Source: an uncultured Rhodospirillaceae bacterium (GTDB taxonomy: Bacteria > Pseudomonadota > Alphaproteobacteria > Rhodospirillales > Casp-alpha2). From it: DNA of 15,034 nt. Shown piece after piece: positions 6,734 to 14,341 of the stretch. A model generated the notes under the pieces. The model made no database searches. It was not told the origin of the DNA and was given only the letters and a program-made list of their open reading frames with translations. A program made the position numbers and the translations under genes. The stretch spans positions 1 to 15,034 of the forward strand of contig CAJWVP010000021.1 of assembly GCA_913048145.1 (NCBI GenBank), read 5' to 3'. Numbering within the stretch: position 1 is the stretch's first letter; every line of letters starts with the position of its first letter.

Positions 6734-8101
6734 TTAGACAGCCGCCAGGCAGTCTGTCACGGCGCTAAGCCGCCGCAACGTCTCCAGTTGCAGCAGCATA
6801 TTATATAGTTTGCGCAGCGTTTCCGCCGGCAGTTGCCGCTGCGTGCAGTCGGCGAATTTCGCGAACATCGCCGCCTCATCCATGGGACGGCCCGGCCCCC
6901 GAAGCACGACGTCGCCAGACCGGTGAGACAATTTCCGACCGTCGTTCATCGTGATTGTCACTTCGGCGGCGTAGGTATCCATAGTGGGATCATCCATGTC
7001 CGGATGGACGGACGCCGAAACCTTCGTCATGAGATCACGCGCGCCCCGGTCGTCGTAGGCCGCGTTCTCGAAGTCGCCCAACCGCACCGCGCCGTCGATG
7101 AAGGCGCGCGCAACCACGTATTGTATACTGAACTTGGCGCCAAGGCCGCTGATGGGGTCGGGATTGTCTGTATGCGGCAATCGCTTCGGATCGGTACGGA
7201 TGTCGATCTTGACGATATCCGCCAAGTCTGGCGAATGGGCATGGCGCAAAGCCAGGGCACAATCGATGGCCCCGTGGGTTGAACCGCAGCACGGATAGGC
7301 TTTCAGGCTCGGGCCGGGGTCAGTGACATTCCAGGGTGTGCCCCACCCGTCGAAAATCTTCGATGCATCATAGCTGTCCGCGCCATTGAAGACCTCAAAG
7401 AACCCTTGCCTGTGCTCAAATGCCGCCTCGTTAGCGGTGAACCCGTCCCGCGCCATCAATACGGCCATCACGCCGTTGCGCAGCGAATGCCCGATGTGCA
7501 GCGGCTTGGTCATGGTCCCGAAGTTGGCTTTCACGCCGGACGCCAGGGATACCGCCAGCGCCAAAGCCTGGGTGGTCTGGTCCACGTTGAGGTTCAACAG
7601 TCGCGCGCCCACGGCAACAGTCCCGAAGATGCCCAGCGTCGCCGTCGGGTGCCATCCCTTGGCGTAGTGGTGATAGTGCACACCGAGGCCGAGTTGGGTT
7701 TCCGCCTCAAACCCCGAAACGTAGGCCGCGATAGCATCTTCACCGGTGGTATCCACCATGTCGGCCAAGGCGAACATCGCCGGCACCAGTGGTACGGAGG
7801 GATGGCCGCCGATCTGATTGTTGACGTCGTCGTAGTCCAATGCGTGCGACGCAACGCCGTTGATCAAAACCGCATCTAGCACAGAGGTCCGTCGCGCAAG
7901 GCCGAACAAAAGGGCCGGGCCATCCGTATCGGCAATTCCTGGCGTTGCGGCCGTGATGGCGGTGCACGGTTCGGAGGCGCCGGCAATGGTGACACCCACC
8001 GTGTCCAGAATACCGATCTTGGCCCAATGTACGGCTTCAGCCGGCAAATCCTGGAACGTTGGGGCCAGGATGCGCTCGGCCAGCTGGCGGGCGACAGTCA
8101 T
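6734..8101 (-). CDS. MmgE/PrpD family protein (2-methylcitrate dehydratase / cis-aconitate decarboxylase-like)
   Basis: A 455-residue member of the MmgE/PrpD family, which includes 2-methylcitrate dehydratase PrpD, MmgE and mammalian cis-aconitate decarboxylase. I chose the ATG at 8101 because GAGGGAG lies about 7 bases before it; a longer 466-residue frame starting at 8134 has no such site. Family landmarks are SHALDYDDVN (85-94), GGHPSVPLVPA with His100, GWHPTATLG with His151, GTMTKPLHIGHSLRNG with Lys199 and His205, and the YPCCGSTHGAIDC block near 290. The Asp, His and Lys positions correspond to those proposed for catalysis in cis-aconitate decarboxylase. No prpB or prpC neighbour is present, so a methylcitrate-cycle role is not shown. 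It may act on another hydroxy-di- or tricarboxylate. It converges on phaC with 35 bp between the stops, and a 443-bp gap lies upstream. Confidence 0.88.
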   Translation of the reverse strand: MTVARQLAERILAPTFQDLPAEAVHWAKIGILDTVGVTIAGASEPCTAITAATPGIADTDGPALLFGLARRTSVLDAVLINGVASHALDYDDVNNQIGGHPSVPLVPAMFALADMVDTTGEDAIAAYVSGFEAETQLGLGVHYHHYAKGWHPTATLGIFGTVAVGARLLNLNVDQTTQALALAVSLASGVKANFGTMTKPLHIGHSLRNGVMAVLMARDGFTANEAAFEHRQGFFEVFNGADSYDASKIFDGWGTPWNVTDPGPSLKAYPCCGSTHGAIDCALALRHAHSPDLADIVKIDIRTDPKRLPHTDNPDPISGLGAKFSIQYVVARAFIDGAVRLGDFENAAYDDRGARDLMTKVSASVHPDMDDPTMDTYAAEVTITMNDGRKLSHRSGDVVLRGPGRPMDEAAMFAKFADCTQRQLPAETLRKLYNMLLQLETLRRLSAVTDCLAAV

Positions 8102-8544
8102 TGGTTTCTCCCTCGTGAAACGGAATCTGCGCAACGATCAGTCACTAGTCGTCATGCAATCCAACAGTGCTCGCAAACCGTGGTCAATTCCCTCGTGTTT
8201 CACGTCGGCATAGCCGGGCACCAATCCCTGATTGCCAACCGGTTCGGCGCAGTACCTGAAAAGCGCCGGTGCGGATACATGGCATCCGGCGACGTGGCCT
8301 GAAAAGCCTTTACAGCCCGCTTAATTGATCCGCCACAACGGCTAGGTGGTCGACTTCTGTAATCCCGGTGGTAAGGAAAAATTCGAGATCGCAATCAACG
8401 AATTAAAGCGGCCAGTTCAAAATAGTCCGCACGAATTCAATTTCCAGACGGCCGTGACATGACAAAACCAAAGTGTTCGGAAATTCCCTATCAGAACACG
8501 CGGATTTTCAAATATGATAAATATATCACTTTTTTATCAGTTTG
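8102..8544. other. 443-bp gap without a supported gene
   Basis: This gap lies between the stop of meaB and the start of the MmgE/PrpD gene and must hold the latter's promoter. The part from about 8400 to 8544 is clearly AT-richer than its surroundings. On the minus strand a frame of 60 codons is open from 8320 to a TGA at 8138. It reads like a protein C terminus (for example GNQGLVPGYADVKHEG and GLRALLDCMTTSD), ends 36 bp before the MmgE/PrpD ATG, and has no ATG near its beginning. That could be the remains of a gene that once preceded it, but an open stretch this long is not rare by chance and third-base GC is not raised. I see no tRNA and no riboswitch hallmark here. Confidence 0.4.
8515..8539 (-). 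terminator. Possible weak hairpin after meaB
   Basis: A perfect 7-bp inverted repeat (TGATAAA, 11-base loop, TTTATCA) starts 5 bp after the meaB TAA on the minus strand and is followed by an AT-rich stretch. The stem has only one G:C pair and there is no clean U-run, so it is a poor intrinsic terminator. It could equally be an operator for the MmgE/PrpD gene or chance in AT-rich DNA. Confidence 0.25.
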
Positions 8545-9513
8545 TTATTCGCCTAAATTCAGATCTTGAAGCAATTTACGCGCGGCGGAATGAGGGTCGA
8601 GGCGGCGCGTGGCTGTGTCGTCAAACATGGTTCTCAGGCTTGTTTCGCGCTCCCCTTCCACGCGTCGGCGAACCATGTTCTCGGCAATCTTCAGAACCCG
8701 CATCTCGGCAATCTCTTTTTGCCGGTGATCGCGCTCTCCAGAATTCGACAAATGTACGCCATGATCATCAATGGCAGCGCTCAGGTCCTCGATCCCCTCA
8801 CCCGTCTCGACACTTGTGCAGATGACCGGCACGGACCATACCCCCCGATCACGACTGCTGAGGCCCAGCCCCAACATGGCCTTCAGATCGCTGGTCGTCT
8901 TGTTGGCGTCAGGCCGGTCCGCTTTGGAGACCACGTGGATATCGGCGATTTCCAAAACGCCAGCCTTGATGGCCTGCACGTCGTCGCCAAGTCCCGGGGC
9001 GGATACCACGACCACCGTCTGCGCCGCGCTCGCGATATCAACCTCGTCCTGACCGACCCCGACCGTTTCGATCAACACTAGATCAAATCCGGCTGCATCA
9101 AGAATGTCCACAGTATCTAGACTGGCGCTGGCCAACCCACCCAGGTTGCCGCGCGTCGCCAGGGAGCGGATGAAGACACCCTCGTCCGTAGCCAAATCGG
9201 TCATCCGGATACGATCGCCAAGGATCGCACCGCCGGAAAACGGGCTGGACGGGTCGACAGCCACAATGCCGACCTTGCGGCCAGATTTACGGACCACCCG
9301 GGTAAGCGCCCCCACCAGCGTTGACTTTCCACAGCCGGGTACACCGGTGATGCCGACAACATGCGCTCGTCCGGCTCGCCGATAGATCTCGGCCATGGCG
9401 TCGTGAACCGGCGCCCGTGCCCCCTCGGCCAAGGACATCATTCGGGCGATGGCACGAATTTCCCCGGCATAGACTCCGTCGAGAAGCCCTTCTATATCCA
9501 TACTCTCATACAC
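8545..9513 (-). CDS. meaB: MeaB/ArgK-type G3E GTPase, methylmalonyl-CoA mutase-associated
   Basis: MeaB is a GTPase chaperone that protects and reloads adenosylcobalamin-dependent acyl-CoA mutases such as methylmalonyl-CoA mutase. At 322 residues it has the family's usual size. The Walker A motif GVPGCGKST is at 57-65, followed by the DPSSPFSGGAILGDRIRM block (87-104) typical of MeaB, ETVGVGQDEVDI (Walker B/switch II) and SKAD in place of the G4 NKxD. The C-terminal part carries the helical dimerisation arm. It follows the gamma-carbonic-anhydrase-like gene with only 3 bp between them, so they are likely one operon. No mutase subunit (mcmA/mcmB or another B12 mutase) lies in the window, so its client must be elsewhere. 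The start at 9513 has AGGG about 5 bases upstream; an in-frame ATG four codons later is possible. Confidence 0.93.
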   Translation of the reverse strand: MYESMDIEGLLDGVYAGEIRAIARMMSLAEGARAPVHDAMAEIYRRAGRAHVVGITGVPGCGKSTLVGALTRVVRKSGRKVGIVAVDPSSPFSGGAILGDRIRMTDLATDEGVFIRSLATRGNLGGLASASLDTVDILDAAGFDLVLIETVGVGQDEVDIASAAQTVVVVSAPGLGDDVQAIKAGVLEIADIHVVSKADRPDANKTTSDLKAMLGLGLSSRDRGVWSVPVICTSVETGEGIEDLSAAIDDHGVHLSNSGERDHRQKEIAEMRVLKIAENMVRRRVEGERETSLRTMFDDTATRRLDPHSAARKLLQDLNLGE

Positions 9514-9516
9514 GCC

Positions 9517-10101
9517 CTATTCCCTTGCGCTTTGTCGCGTCCATAATGCCGGGGCATCGTCGGCCAGATCTCTCAGATCCAACCCTTCGGCCCTGTATTC
9601 TCCCCCCAGTTCGGAATACCCGGGCCAAATGCGATCCAGCATCGCCTTATGGGTATCCTTGACCTTGCTGACAAAACGGGCCGGCGAACCTGCCCAGAAT
9701 TCGCCAGCCGGAATGCGCTTGCCCGGCGGCAATAGAGCGCCCGCGGCTAAAAAGGCGCCGGGTTCCACAATACACCCATCCATGACGGTCGCCTGCATCC
9801 CGATCATGCAATGATCCTCCAGGGTGCAGGCATGAATAAGACAAAGATGGCCGACGGTCACACCCTTGCCGATATAGGTGCCGAAACTGTTGCGGGCGAC
9901 GTGGATCACCGTACCGTCTTGGATGTTGGTGTCTTCCCCAATGCGAATCTCGTTTATGTCGCCACGGACTACACAGTGATACCAGATGCTGGCCCGCGCG
10001 CCGATTTCCACATCGCCAATGACCACCGCCGTCGACGCGATGAACGCGTCATCCGCAATTTGAGGTGTATGGCCACGGACACCAAGAATATGCCCCTGCA
10101 T
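9517..10101 (-). CDS. Gamma carbonic anhydrase-like hexapeptide-repeat protein
   Basis: A 194-residue left-handed beta-helix protein of the gamma-carbonic anhydrase / YrdA / PaaY group. Hexapeptide repeats with Ile, Val or Ala at the corners run through about 17-140 (such as VVIGDVEIGARASIW and GTYIGKGVTVGHLCLIH). The three presumed zinc-binding histidines are His67 (GTVIHVAR), His85 and His90 (GHLCLIHACTLED), as in the family. VVRGDINEIRIGEDTNIQDG is the highly conserved first part. Some members are true carbonic anhydrases, others are thioesterases or have no known activity; the sequence does not decide. AGGAGGGAGG directly before the ATG at 10101 is a strong ribosome binding site. It begins 9 bp after the alpha/beta hydrolase stop and precedes meaB by 3 bp. 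Confidence 0.92.
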   Translation of the reverse strand: MQGHILGVRGHTPQIADDAFIASTAVVIGDVEIGARASIWYHCVVRGDINEIRIGEDTNIQDGTVIHVARNSFGTYIGKGVTVGHLCLIHACTLEDHCMIGMQATVMDGCIVEPGAFLAAGALLPPGKRIPAGEFWAGSPARFVSKVKDTHKAMLDRIWPGYSELGGEYRAEGLDLRDLADDAPALWTRQSARE

Positions 10102-10110
10102 GCCTCCCTC

Positions 10111-10818
10111 CTATACCCTGACGCCTAGCCACCGGCGCAAAGCGGCGGATACGACATCGGGTTTCTCCAAGGTCGAGAGATGACCACTATCCTCGACCAC
10201 TACCAACTCAGCCCCTTCAATGCCGTCAGCCATGGCTTCATGCAGATGCAAGGGCGTCGCCATGTCTTGACGACCACACAACACAAGCGTCGGACAGGAT
10301 ATCAACGCGAGTGTCGGTGCGCTGTCCAGGCGGTCCATGATCGCGGTCAATTGCCGTTCATAGGCCGCCAATCCGACATTCCGCGCCGACTGTGCCGCCA
10401 CGGCAACCAGAGCCTCGTCTTTTAGATGTTCAGGGTGGAACCACATGGCCATATGATCCGGGATCAGCGCTTCTAAGCCTTGCAACTTGGCCTTGGCGAT
10501 CCAAGCTAGACGTTCGCTGCGCCGCGACGGCGCGTCGGCCTCATGGGACGTATCCAACAAGGCCAGTCGCGCGACGCGGTCCGGCGCTTGGCGCATGATT
10601 TCAAAGGCGCAATAGCCGCCCATGGACAGTCCCACCAATGCGAATTTGGCCGGCGCTTGGGCAAGAACCTTCGCCGCCATCCCGGCCATGGTGTCGTCTT
10701 CGGTCATCACCATGACCTGGCAATCGGCCACGTCGTCCAATGCAGCAACTTGATGTTTCCATAGAGAGTCGTCGCATAAGAGGCCGGGCAGCAAAACCAA
10801 GGGGATCCGTCCACACAT
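10111..10818 (-). CDS. Alpha/beta hydrolase fold protein
   Basis: A 235-residue serine hydrolase of the alpha/beta fold without a signal peptide, so cytoplasmic. The N-terminal strand and oxyanion region is LVLLPGLLCDDSLW. The nucleophile elbow is GLSMGG with Ser65, and the likely acid and base are Asp185 (CGRQDMATP) and His213 (EDSGHLSTLEKP), giving a complete triad. The closest familiar types are carboxylesterases, 3-oxoadipate enol-lactonase-like enzymes and BioH-like proteins; the substrate cannot be told. AGGAG lies 8 bases before the ATG at 10818. It is the first gene of a tight operon with the gamma-carbonic-anhydrase-like protein and meaB, and is divergent from the helicase gene. Confidence 0.9.
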   Translation of the reverse strand: MCGRIPLVLLPGLLCDDSLWKHQVAALDDVADCQVMVMTEDDTMAGMAAKVLAQAPAKFALVGLSMGGYCAFEIMRQAPDRVARLALLDTSHEADAPSRRSERLAWIAKAKLQGLEALIPDHMAMWFHPEHLKDEALVAVAAQSARNVGLAAYERQLTAIMDRLDSAPTLALISCPTLVLCGRQDMATPLHLHEAMADGIEGAELVVVEDSGHLSTLEKPDVVSAALRRWLGVRV

Positions 10819-10914
10819 TCGAGAGCTCCTGATGTGTTCGCGCGGTTGGACGGTAGCGAAGTCCGCCGTATTGGCAAGGATTCATCACAAGGAGTTCGAT
10901 AGCCCTCTAAATCA

Positions 10915-10942
10915 TTGACAGGGGCCATCAAAACCCTACTAT
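10915..10942 (+). promoter_or_regulatory. Probable sigma-70 promoter for the DEAD-box helicase
   Basis: A perfect TTGACA (10915-10920) is followed after 16 bases by TACTAT (10937-10942), which matches TATAAT at 4 of 6 positions. Transcription would begin near 10949, in the 151-bp region between the divergent hydrolase and helicase genes. Confidence 0.5.
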
Positions 10943-11011
10943 CCAGCAACCTTTGGCACGAATAGCGAAATGGCGTTCGGCCGATCACATCGACGGGTAC
11001 ACCCGGCTTAC

Positions 11012-12448
11012 ATGCTTTTCTCCGATCTCGGTCTCAGTGAAGACTTGTTGAATGCCGTCACCGATGCCGGCTACATCGAACCTACGCCCATTCAGGCGGA
11101 AGCGATCCCCTATGTCCTGATGGGGCGCGACATCCTTGGCTGTGCCCAAACGGGTACTGGGAAAACGGCTTCGTTCACATTGCCGATGATCGACATCCTG
11201 GCGCAAGGTCGGGCCAAGGCGCGGATGCCGCGGTCGCTCATTCTGGAACCGACCCGGGAATTAGCAGCTCAGGTAGCTGAGAACTTCGATATCTATGGCA
11301 AGAATCACCGCCTCACGAAAGCATTGTTGATTGGCGGTGAGTCCCTGGATGAACAGGCGAAGGTCCTAAACAAGGGGGTCGATGTTCTAATTGCCACGCC
11401 CGGGCGGTTGATCGACATGTTTGAACGCGGGCTATTACTGCTCAACGATGTGAAGGTATTCGTGATCGACGAGTCGGACCGCATGCTCGATATGGGGTTC
11501 ATCCCAGACGTGGAGCGGATTGCGTCCATGCTGCCACCCTTGCGCACGACGCTTTTGTTCTCGGCAACCATGCCCAAGGAAATCAAGAAGCTGGCCGAAC
11601 AATTTCTCATGAACCCCAAGGAAGTTACCGTGGCGCCGCCGTCGACGACGGCGGACACGATCTCCCAGGGATTGTTGGTCCTGGGCCGCCCGCACGGTCG
11701 CGGCCCCGGCGCCGAACAGAAGATGAAGCGCGATGCGCTTCGCGAATTGATCAAACACGAAGATCCACGCAACGCCTTGATCTTCTGCAACCGCAAACGC
11801 GACGTGGACATCGTGCATCGGTCCTTAAACCGCCACGGCCTTGAGGCGGCGCGTCTGCACGGGGACATGTCGCAGCCCATGCGCATGGAAACCTTGACCA
11901 AGTTCAAAACAGGCGAAATGCGCTATCTTGTCTGTTCCGACGTGGCCGCACGGGGCCTTGACATTCCAGAGATGAGCCACGTATTCAATTTCGATGTTCC
12001 CACACACGCGGAAGATTACGTCCACCGTATCGGCCGCACCGGCCGGGCCGGCCGAAAAGGGCACGCCTTCACCATCGCCGTGGCGGCGGATGCCAAGTAC
12101 ATCGACGCCATCGAACGGGTCACCAAATCACCCATCCCCCGCATTAAACTGGACGGCGCGAAAGGCGGTGACTTGGATGCGGTGGAAGAGAAGCCCAAGC
12201 GCCAGCGGAACCGACGGAAGGCCATGGAACACGCGACGCCGATCGAAACCGAAGTCGTGGCGACCGCTGAGAATGACAAAACGCCCGACGCCGCGCCGGC
12301 GGAGGAGCGGCCCTCTCGCGAGCGCAGTCGTTCGCGGCAGCGTAATGAAACCAGAAAGGATGAGTTGCCCGAGTCGGATGACGCCCCCGTGAAGGGCCTC
12401 GGCGATCACGTACCAGCCTTCATGCTGCGCGAGGTCGAACTGAGCTAG
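11012..12448 (+). CDS. DEAD-box ATP-dependent RNA helicase (RhlE-like) with DESD motif II
   Basis: An RNA helicase that unwinds structured RNA, probably in ribosome assembly or RNA decay. The ORF opens at 10970, but conserved sequence starts at MLFSDLGLSEDL, so I use the ATG at 11012 (478 residues); neither start has a good ribosome binding site. Motifs from 11012: Q motif (EPTPIQAEAIP, 23-33), I (AQTGTGKT, 45-52), Ia (PTRELAAQ), Ib (TPGR), II as DESD (153-156) instead of DEAD, III (SAT, 184-186), IV (LIFCNRKRDVD), V (DVAARGLDIP) and VI (HRIGRTGRAG). The tail from about 390 is rich in Arg, Glu and Ala, likely an RNA-binding disordered extension, and ends with GLGDHVPAFMLREVELS, which I recall as common in alphaproteobacterial RhlE-like proteins. 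Its stop is 8 bp from the stop of the convergent TetR gene. Confidence 0.93.
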   Translation: MLFSDLGLSEDLLNAVTDAGYIEPTPIQAEAIPYVLMGRDILGCAQTGTGKTASFTLPMIDILAQGRAKARMPRSLILEPTRELAAQVAENFDIYGKNHRLTKALLIGGESLDEQAKVLNKGVDVLIATPGRLIDMFERGLLLLNDVKVFVIDESDRMLDMGFIPDVERIASMLPPLRTTLLFSATMPKEIKKLAEQFLMNPKEVTVAPPSTTADTISQGLLVLGRPHGRGPGAEQKMKRDALRELIKHEDPRNALIFCNRKRDVDIVHRSLNRHGLEAARLHGDMSQPMRMETLTKFKTGEMRYLVCSDVAARGLDIPEMSHVFNFDVPTHAEDYVHRIGRTGRAGRKGHAFTIAVAADAKYIDAIERVTKSPIPRIKLDGAKGGDLDAVEEKPKRQRNRRKAMEHATPIETEVVATAENDKTPDAAPAEERPSRERSRSRQRNETRKDELPESDDAPVKGLGDHVPAFMLREVELS

Positions 12449-12461
12449 CGCCGGCCTCAGT
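12439..12461. terminator. Possible two-way hairpin between convergent genes
   Basis: ACTGAG (12439-12444) and CTCAGT (12456-12461) form a 6-bp stem with an 11-base GC-rich loop spanning the helicase stop and the TetR stop. There is no U-run on either side, so it is a weak candidate for a shared terminator. Confidence 0.25.
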
Positions 12462-13038
12462 CCATGGCCTTCATGACCGCGTCGACGATATCTTTCAATG
12501 TTTGATAGTCCGGATTGGCTTTGCCAATGACCATGATGCCGTTGACCGTCCCGTTCAGTAACCGCGCCAATTTTCGGGGGTCGTGTTCCGCCGCAATATC
12601 ACCCTCTGCTTGAGCACGCCGCACAAGGCGCTCAAAGGTGTCTTCCATCAGCAATAGACCACTGCGGCAGCGTTCCGCCGCGGCCGGATCATCGGGGCCG
12701 ACTTCCACTGCGCTGTTGTTCAAGAAACAACCTCGGCGACCGTCAGGCTCGAGAATGCGGTCAACCGCACGGCCAAGGATAGAGCGGATCACCTGGCGGG
12801 CCGGCGTCGGAAGATTTATGGCCGATCGCACTCGAGCAGTGACGTGATCTCGATAGAATTCGATGGCCTCCAAAAAGACCGCATGTTTGTCTCCAAAGGC
12901 CCCATATAGGCTACTTTTCGAAAGGTTCATAGCGGCAGTGAGGTCCGCAACGCTGGTCGCCGCATACCCCTTTGTCCAAAACACCTGCATGGCTTGTTCC
13001 AAGACGGCTTGTCGTTCGAACGCCGGGGGGCGCGCCAT
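12457..13038 (-). CDS. TetR/AcrR family transcriptional regulator
   Basis: A 193-residue repressor-type regulator. The N-terminal DNA-binding domain runs from about 8 to 60, with the helix-turn-helix in TSVADLTAAMNLSKSSLYGAFGDK (about 28-51) and FLEAIEFY after it. The rest is the ligand-binding, dimerising domain, with the GCFLNNSAVE stretch seen in TetR proteins of the NemR/AcuR-like group that often sense reactive electrophiles or small acids; that ligand guess is weak. AAGGAGG sits about 6 bases before the ATG at 13038, a strong ribosome binding site. A perfect palindrome 48 bp upstream is a likely operator, pointing to self-repression. No efflux pump or reductase lies beside it: thiSG is upstream on the same strand and a helicase converges from the other side, so other targets must be elsewhere. 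Confidence 0.93.
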   Translation of the reverse strand: MARPPAFERQAVLEQAMQVFWTKGYAATSVADLTAAMNLSKSSLYGAFGDKHAVFLEAIEFYRDHVTARVRSAINLPTPARQVIRSILGRAVDRILEPDGRRGCFLNNSAVEVGPDDPAAAERCRSGLLLMEDTFERLVRRAQAEGDIAAEHDPRKLARLLNGTVNGIMVIGKANPDYQTLKDIVDAVMKAMD

Positions 13039-13085
13039 TCTTCCCTCCTTGATTTCTCATACAAGCGGTTAGGCTAACATATTAT

Positions 13086-13099
13086 GGACCGAACGGTCC
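13086..13099. promoter_or_regulatory. Palindromic operator, probably for the TetR regulator
   Basis: GGACCG and CGGTCC flank a 2-base AA centre: a perfect 6-bp inverted repeat with the size and look of TetR-family operators. It lies 48 bp before the TetR start codon. On the minus strand a CATAAT -10-like box (13080-13085) immediately follows it, so bound protein would cover the promoter spacer. It is in the 75-bp gap after thiSG. Confidence 0.6.
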
Positions 13100-13113
13100 T
13101 AAATAATTGACAG

Positions 13114-14121
13114 TCAGATCAAACCCGCCAGCGGCGAGGACGGGTCCGCGAACTTCTTACGCGGCATACGTCCGGCCAAATAAGCCTTGCGGCCGGCCTT
13201 GACCGCATGCTTCATGGCTTTCGCCATGAGGATCGGATCTTTGGCCTCAGCTACGGCGGCGTTCAACAACACTCCGTCGCATCCCAGTTCCATAGCAATG
13301 GCCGCGTCCGATGCGGTACCAACACCTGCATCGATAATCACGGGCACTTCCGTTTGCTCAACGATAATGCGGATATTCACTGGGTTCTGAATACCGAGAC
13401 CGGAACCGATAGGCGCCCCCAGAGGCATAATGGCGACGGCGCCAGCATCCTCCAGGCGTTTGCACATGATCGGGTCGTCCGAGCAGTATACCATCACCTT
13501 GAAGCCTTCCTTGGTGAGGATCTTTGTCGCTGCCAGGGTTTCCACGATCTGCGGGTAGAGGGTTTTCTGCTCGCCCAGGATTTCTAGCTTGACCAAATCC
13601 CAGCCACCGGCCTCACGTGCAAGACGTAGGGTCCGCAACGCATCCTCGGTGGTGAAACAGCCTGCCGTGTTAGGTAGGTAAGTGTATTTCTCCGGATCCA
13701 GGTAATCCATCAGCATGGGTTGGTCTGGGTCGTAGATATTCACCCGCCGGACGGCAACCGTGACCATCTCAACGCCTGCAGCTTCCGCCGCGAGGCGGTT
13801 GGTCTCGTAATCCTTATACTTGCCAGTACCGGTGATGAGGCGAGAATGAAAGGTGCGGCCCGCAATCACCAACGGATCATCCATGTCGGCAGCCGGATCA
13901 GTATTGCCGGCGCTGTCCGGTGCGCCACCACCGATGAAGTGAACAATCTCAAGCTTGTCCCCATCATTAAGGCCCGCGCCGGCATAGTTGGACTTTGGTA
14001 CGATTTCCAGATTTCGCTCCACCGCAACTTTTCGGCCTTCGATACCGATTCGGCCCAACAGCTGTTCGACGGTCAACGGCGCGTCGAAATCGCGCTCTTC
14101 GCCATTAATGGTCAATCGCAT
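13114..14121 (-). CDS. thiSG: ThiS-ThiG fusion: sulfur carrier and thiazole synthase
   Basis: ThiG builds the thiazole phosphate of thiamine from 1-deoxyxylulose 5-phosphate, dehydroglycine and sulfur carried as a thiocarboxylate on the C-terminal glycine of ThiS. Here both are one 335-residue protein. Residues 1-66 are ThiS (MRLTINGEERDF, VAVERNLEIVPKS, DGDKLEIVHFIGGG), an Asp/Ala-rich linker spans about 67-82, and ThiG runs 83-335. It has GTGKYKDYE, the Schiff-base lysine in WDLVKLEILG (Lys178), and the phosphate-binding IGSGLGIQNP and DAGVGTASDAA. In stand-alone ThiS the final GG is free for adenylation; here three glycines (64-66) are internal, so either the protein is cut after them or chemistry differs. 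Such fusions are known in alphaproteobacteria. GAGGA lies about 8-9 bases before the ATG at 14121. No other thi gene is in the window, and I cannot see a TPP riboswitch in the 220-bp leader region. Confidence 0.95.
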   Translation of the reverse strand: MRLTINGEERDFDAPLTVEQLLGRIGIEGRKVAVERNLEIVPKSNYAGAGLNDGDKLEIVHFIGGGAPDSAGNTDPAADMDDPLVIAGRTFHSRLITGTGKYKDYETNRLAAEAAGVEMVTVAVRRVNIYDPDQPMLMDYLDPEKYTYLPNTAGCFTTEDALRTLRLAREAGGWDLVKLEILGEQKTLYPQIVETLAATKILTKEGFKVMVYCSDDPIMCKRLEDAGAVAIMPLGAPIGSGLGIQNPVNIRIIVEQTEVPVIIDAGVGTASDAAIAMELGCDGVLLNAAVAEAKDPILMAKAMKHAVKAGRKAYLAGRMPRKKFADPSSPLAGLI

Positions 14122-14341
14122 GGCGGGTGTCCTCTTTTACCTGGAATTCCAACCGTTTCAGGGTCTTGAGAACTCGATTATGAGCCCCTCCGTCAGCAGG
14201 TTCAACACCCAGAATCCTGGGAACTGGACCTTACCGCGCCCCCCCGGCATGATAGCAGAGTCGGCGGCGGCCGCACCGCGAGAGATGGGCATGGAAACCG
14301 CCAGACAAACGACCGGATAATAACAAGGACGCCCAACCTCC

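Noticed and set aside
8102..8134. Longer start for the MmgE/PrpD protein
   Set aside because: The basic extension (MRRFRFTREKP) translates the ribosome binding site itself; GAGGGAG is well placed for the ATG at 8101.
8102..8544. Cobalamin riboswitch linked to meaB
   Set aside because: The gap lies downstream of meaB, and none of the conserved B12-box sequence is visible on either strand.
14122..14250. TPP riboswitch in front of thiSG
   Set aside because: The leader has a TTGAACCTG-like string that recalls the TPP aptamer, but the conserved CTGAGA, the matching ACCC and TAATGCC elements and the flanking stems are missing. A covariance-model search for the THI element would settle it.
14249..14257. 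Extended -10 (TGC-TATCAT) for thiSG on the minus strand
   Set aside because: The -10 is good but I see no -35 at the right distance; it is too weak to list as a promoter.
14316..14321. GATAAT as a -10 box for accB
   Set aside because: It would start transcription inside the ribosome binding site, and no -35 is found.
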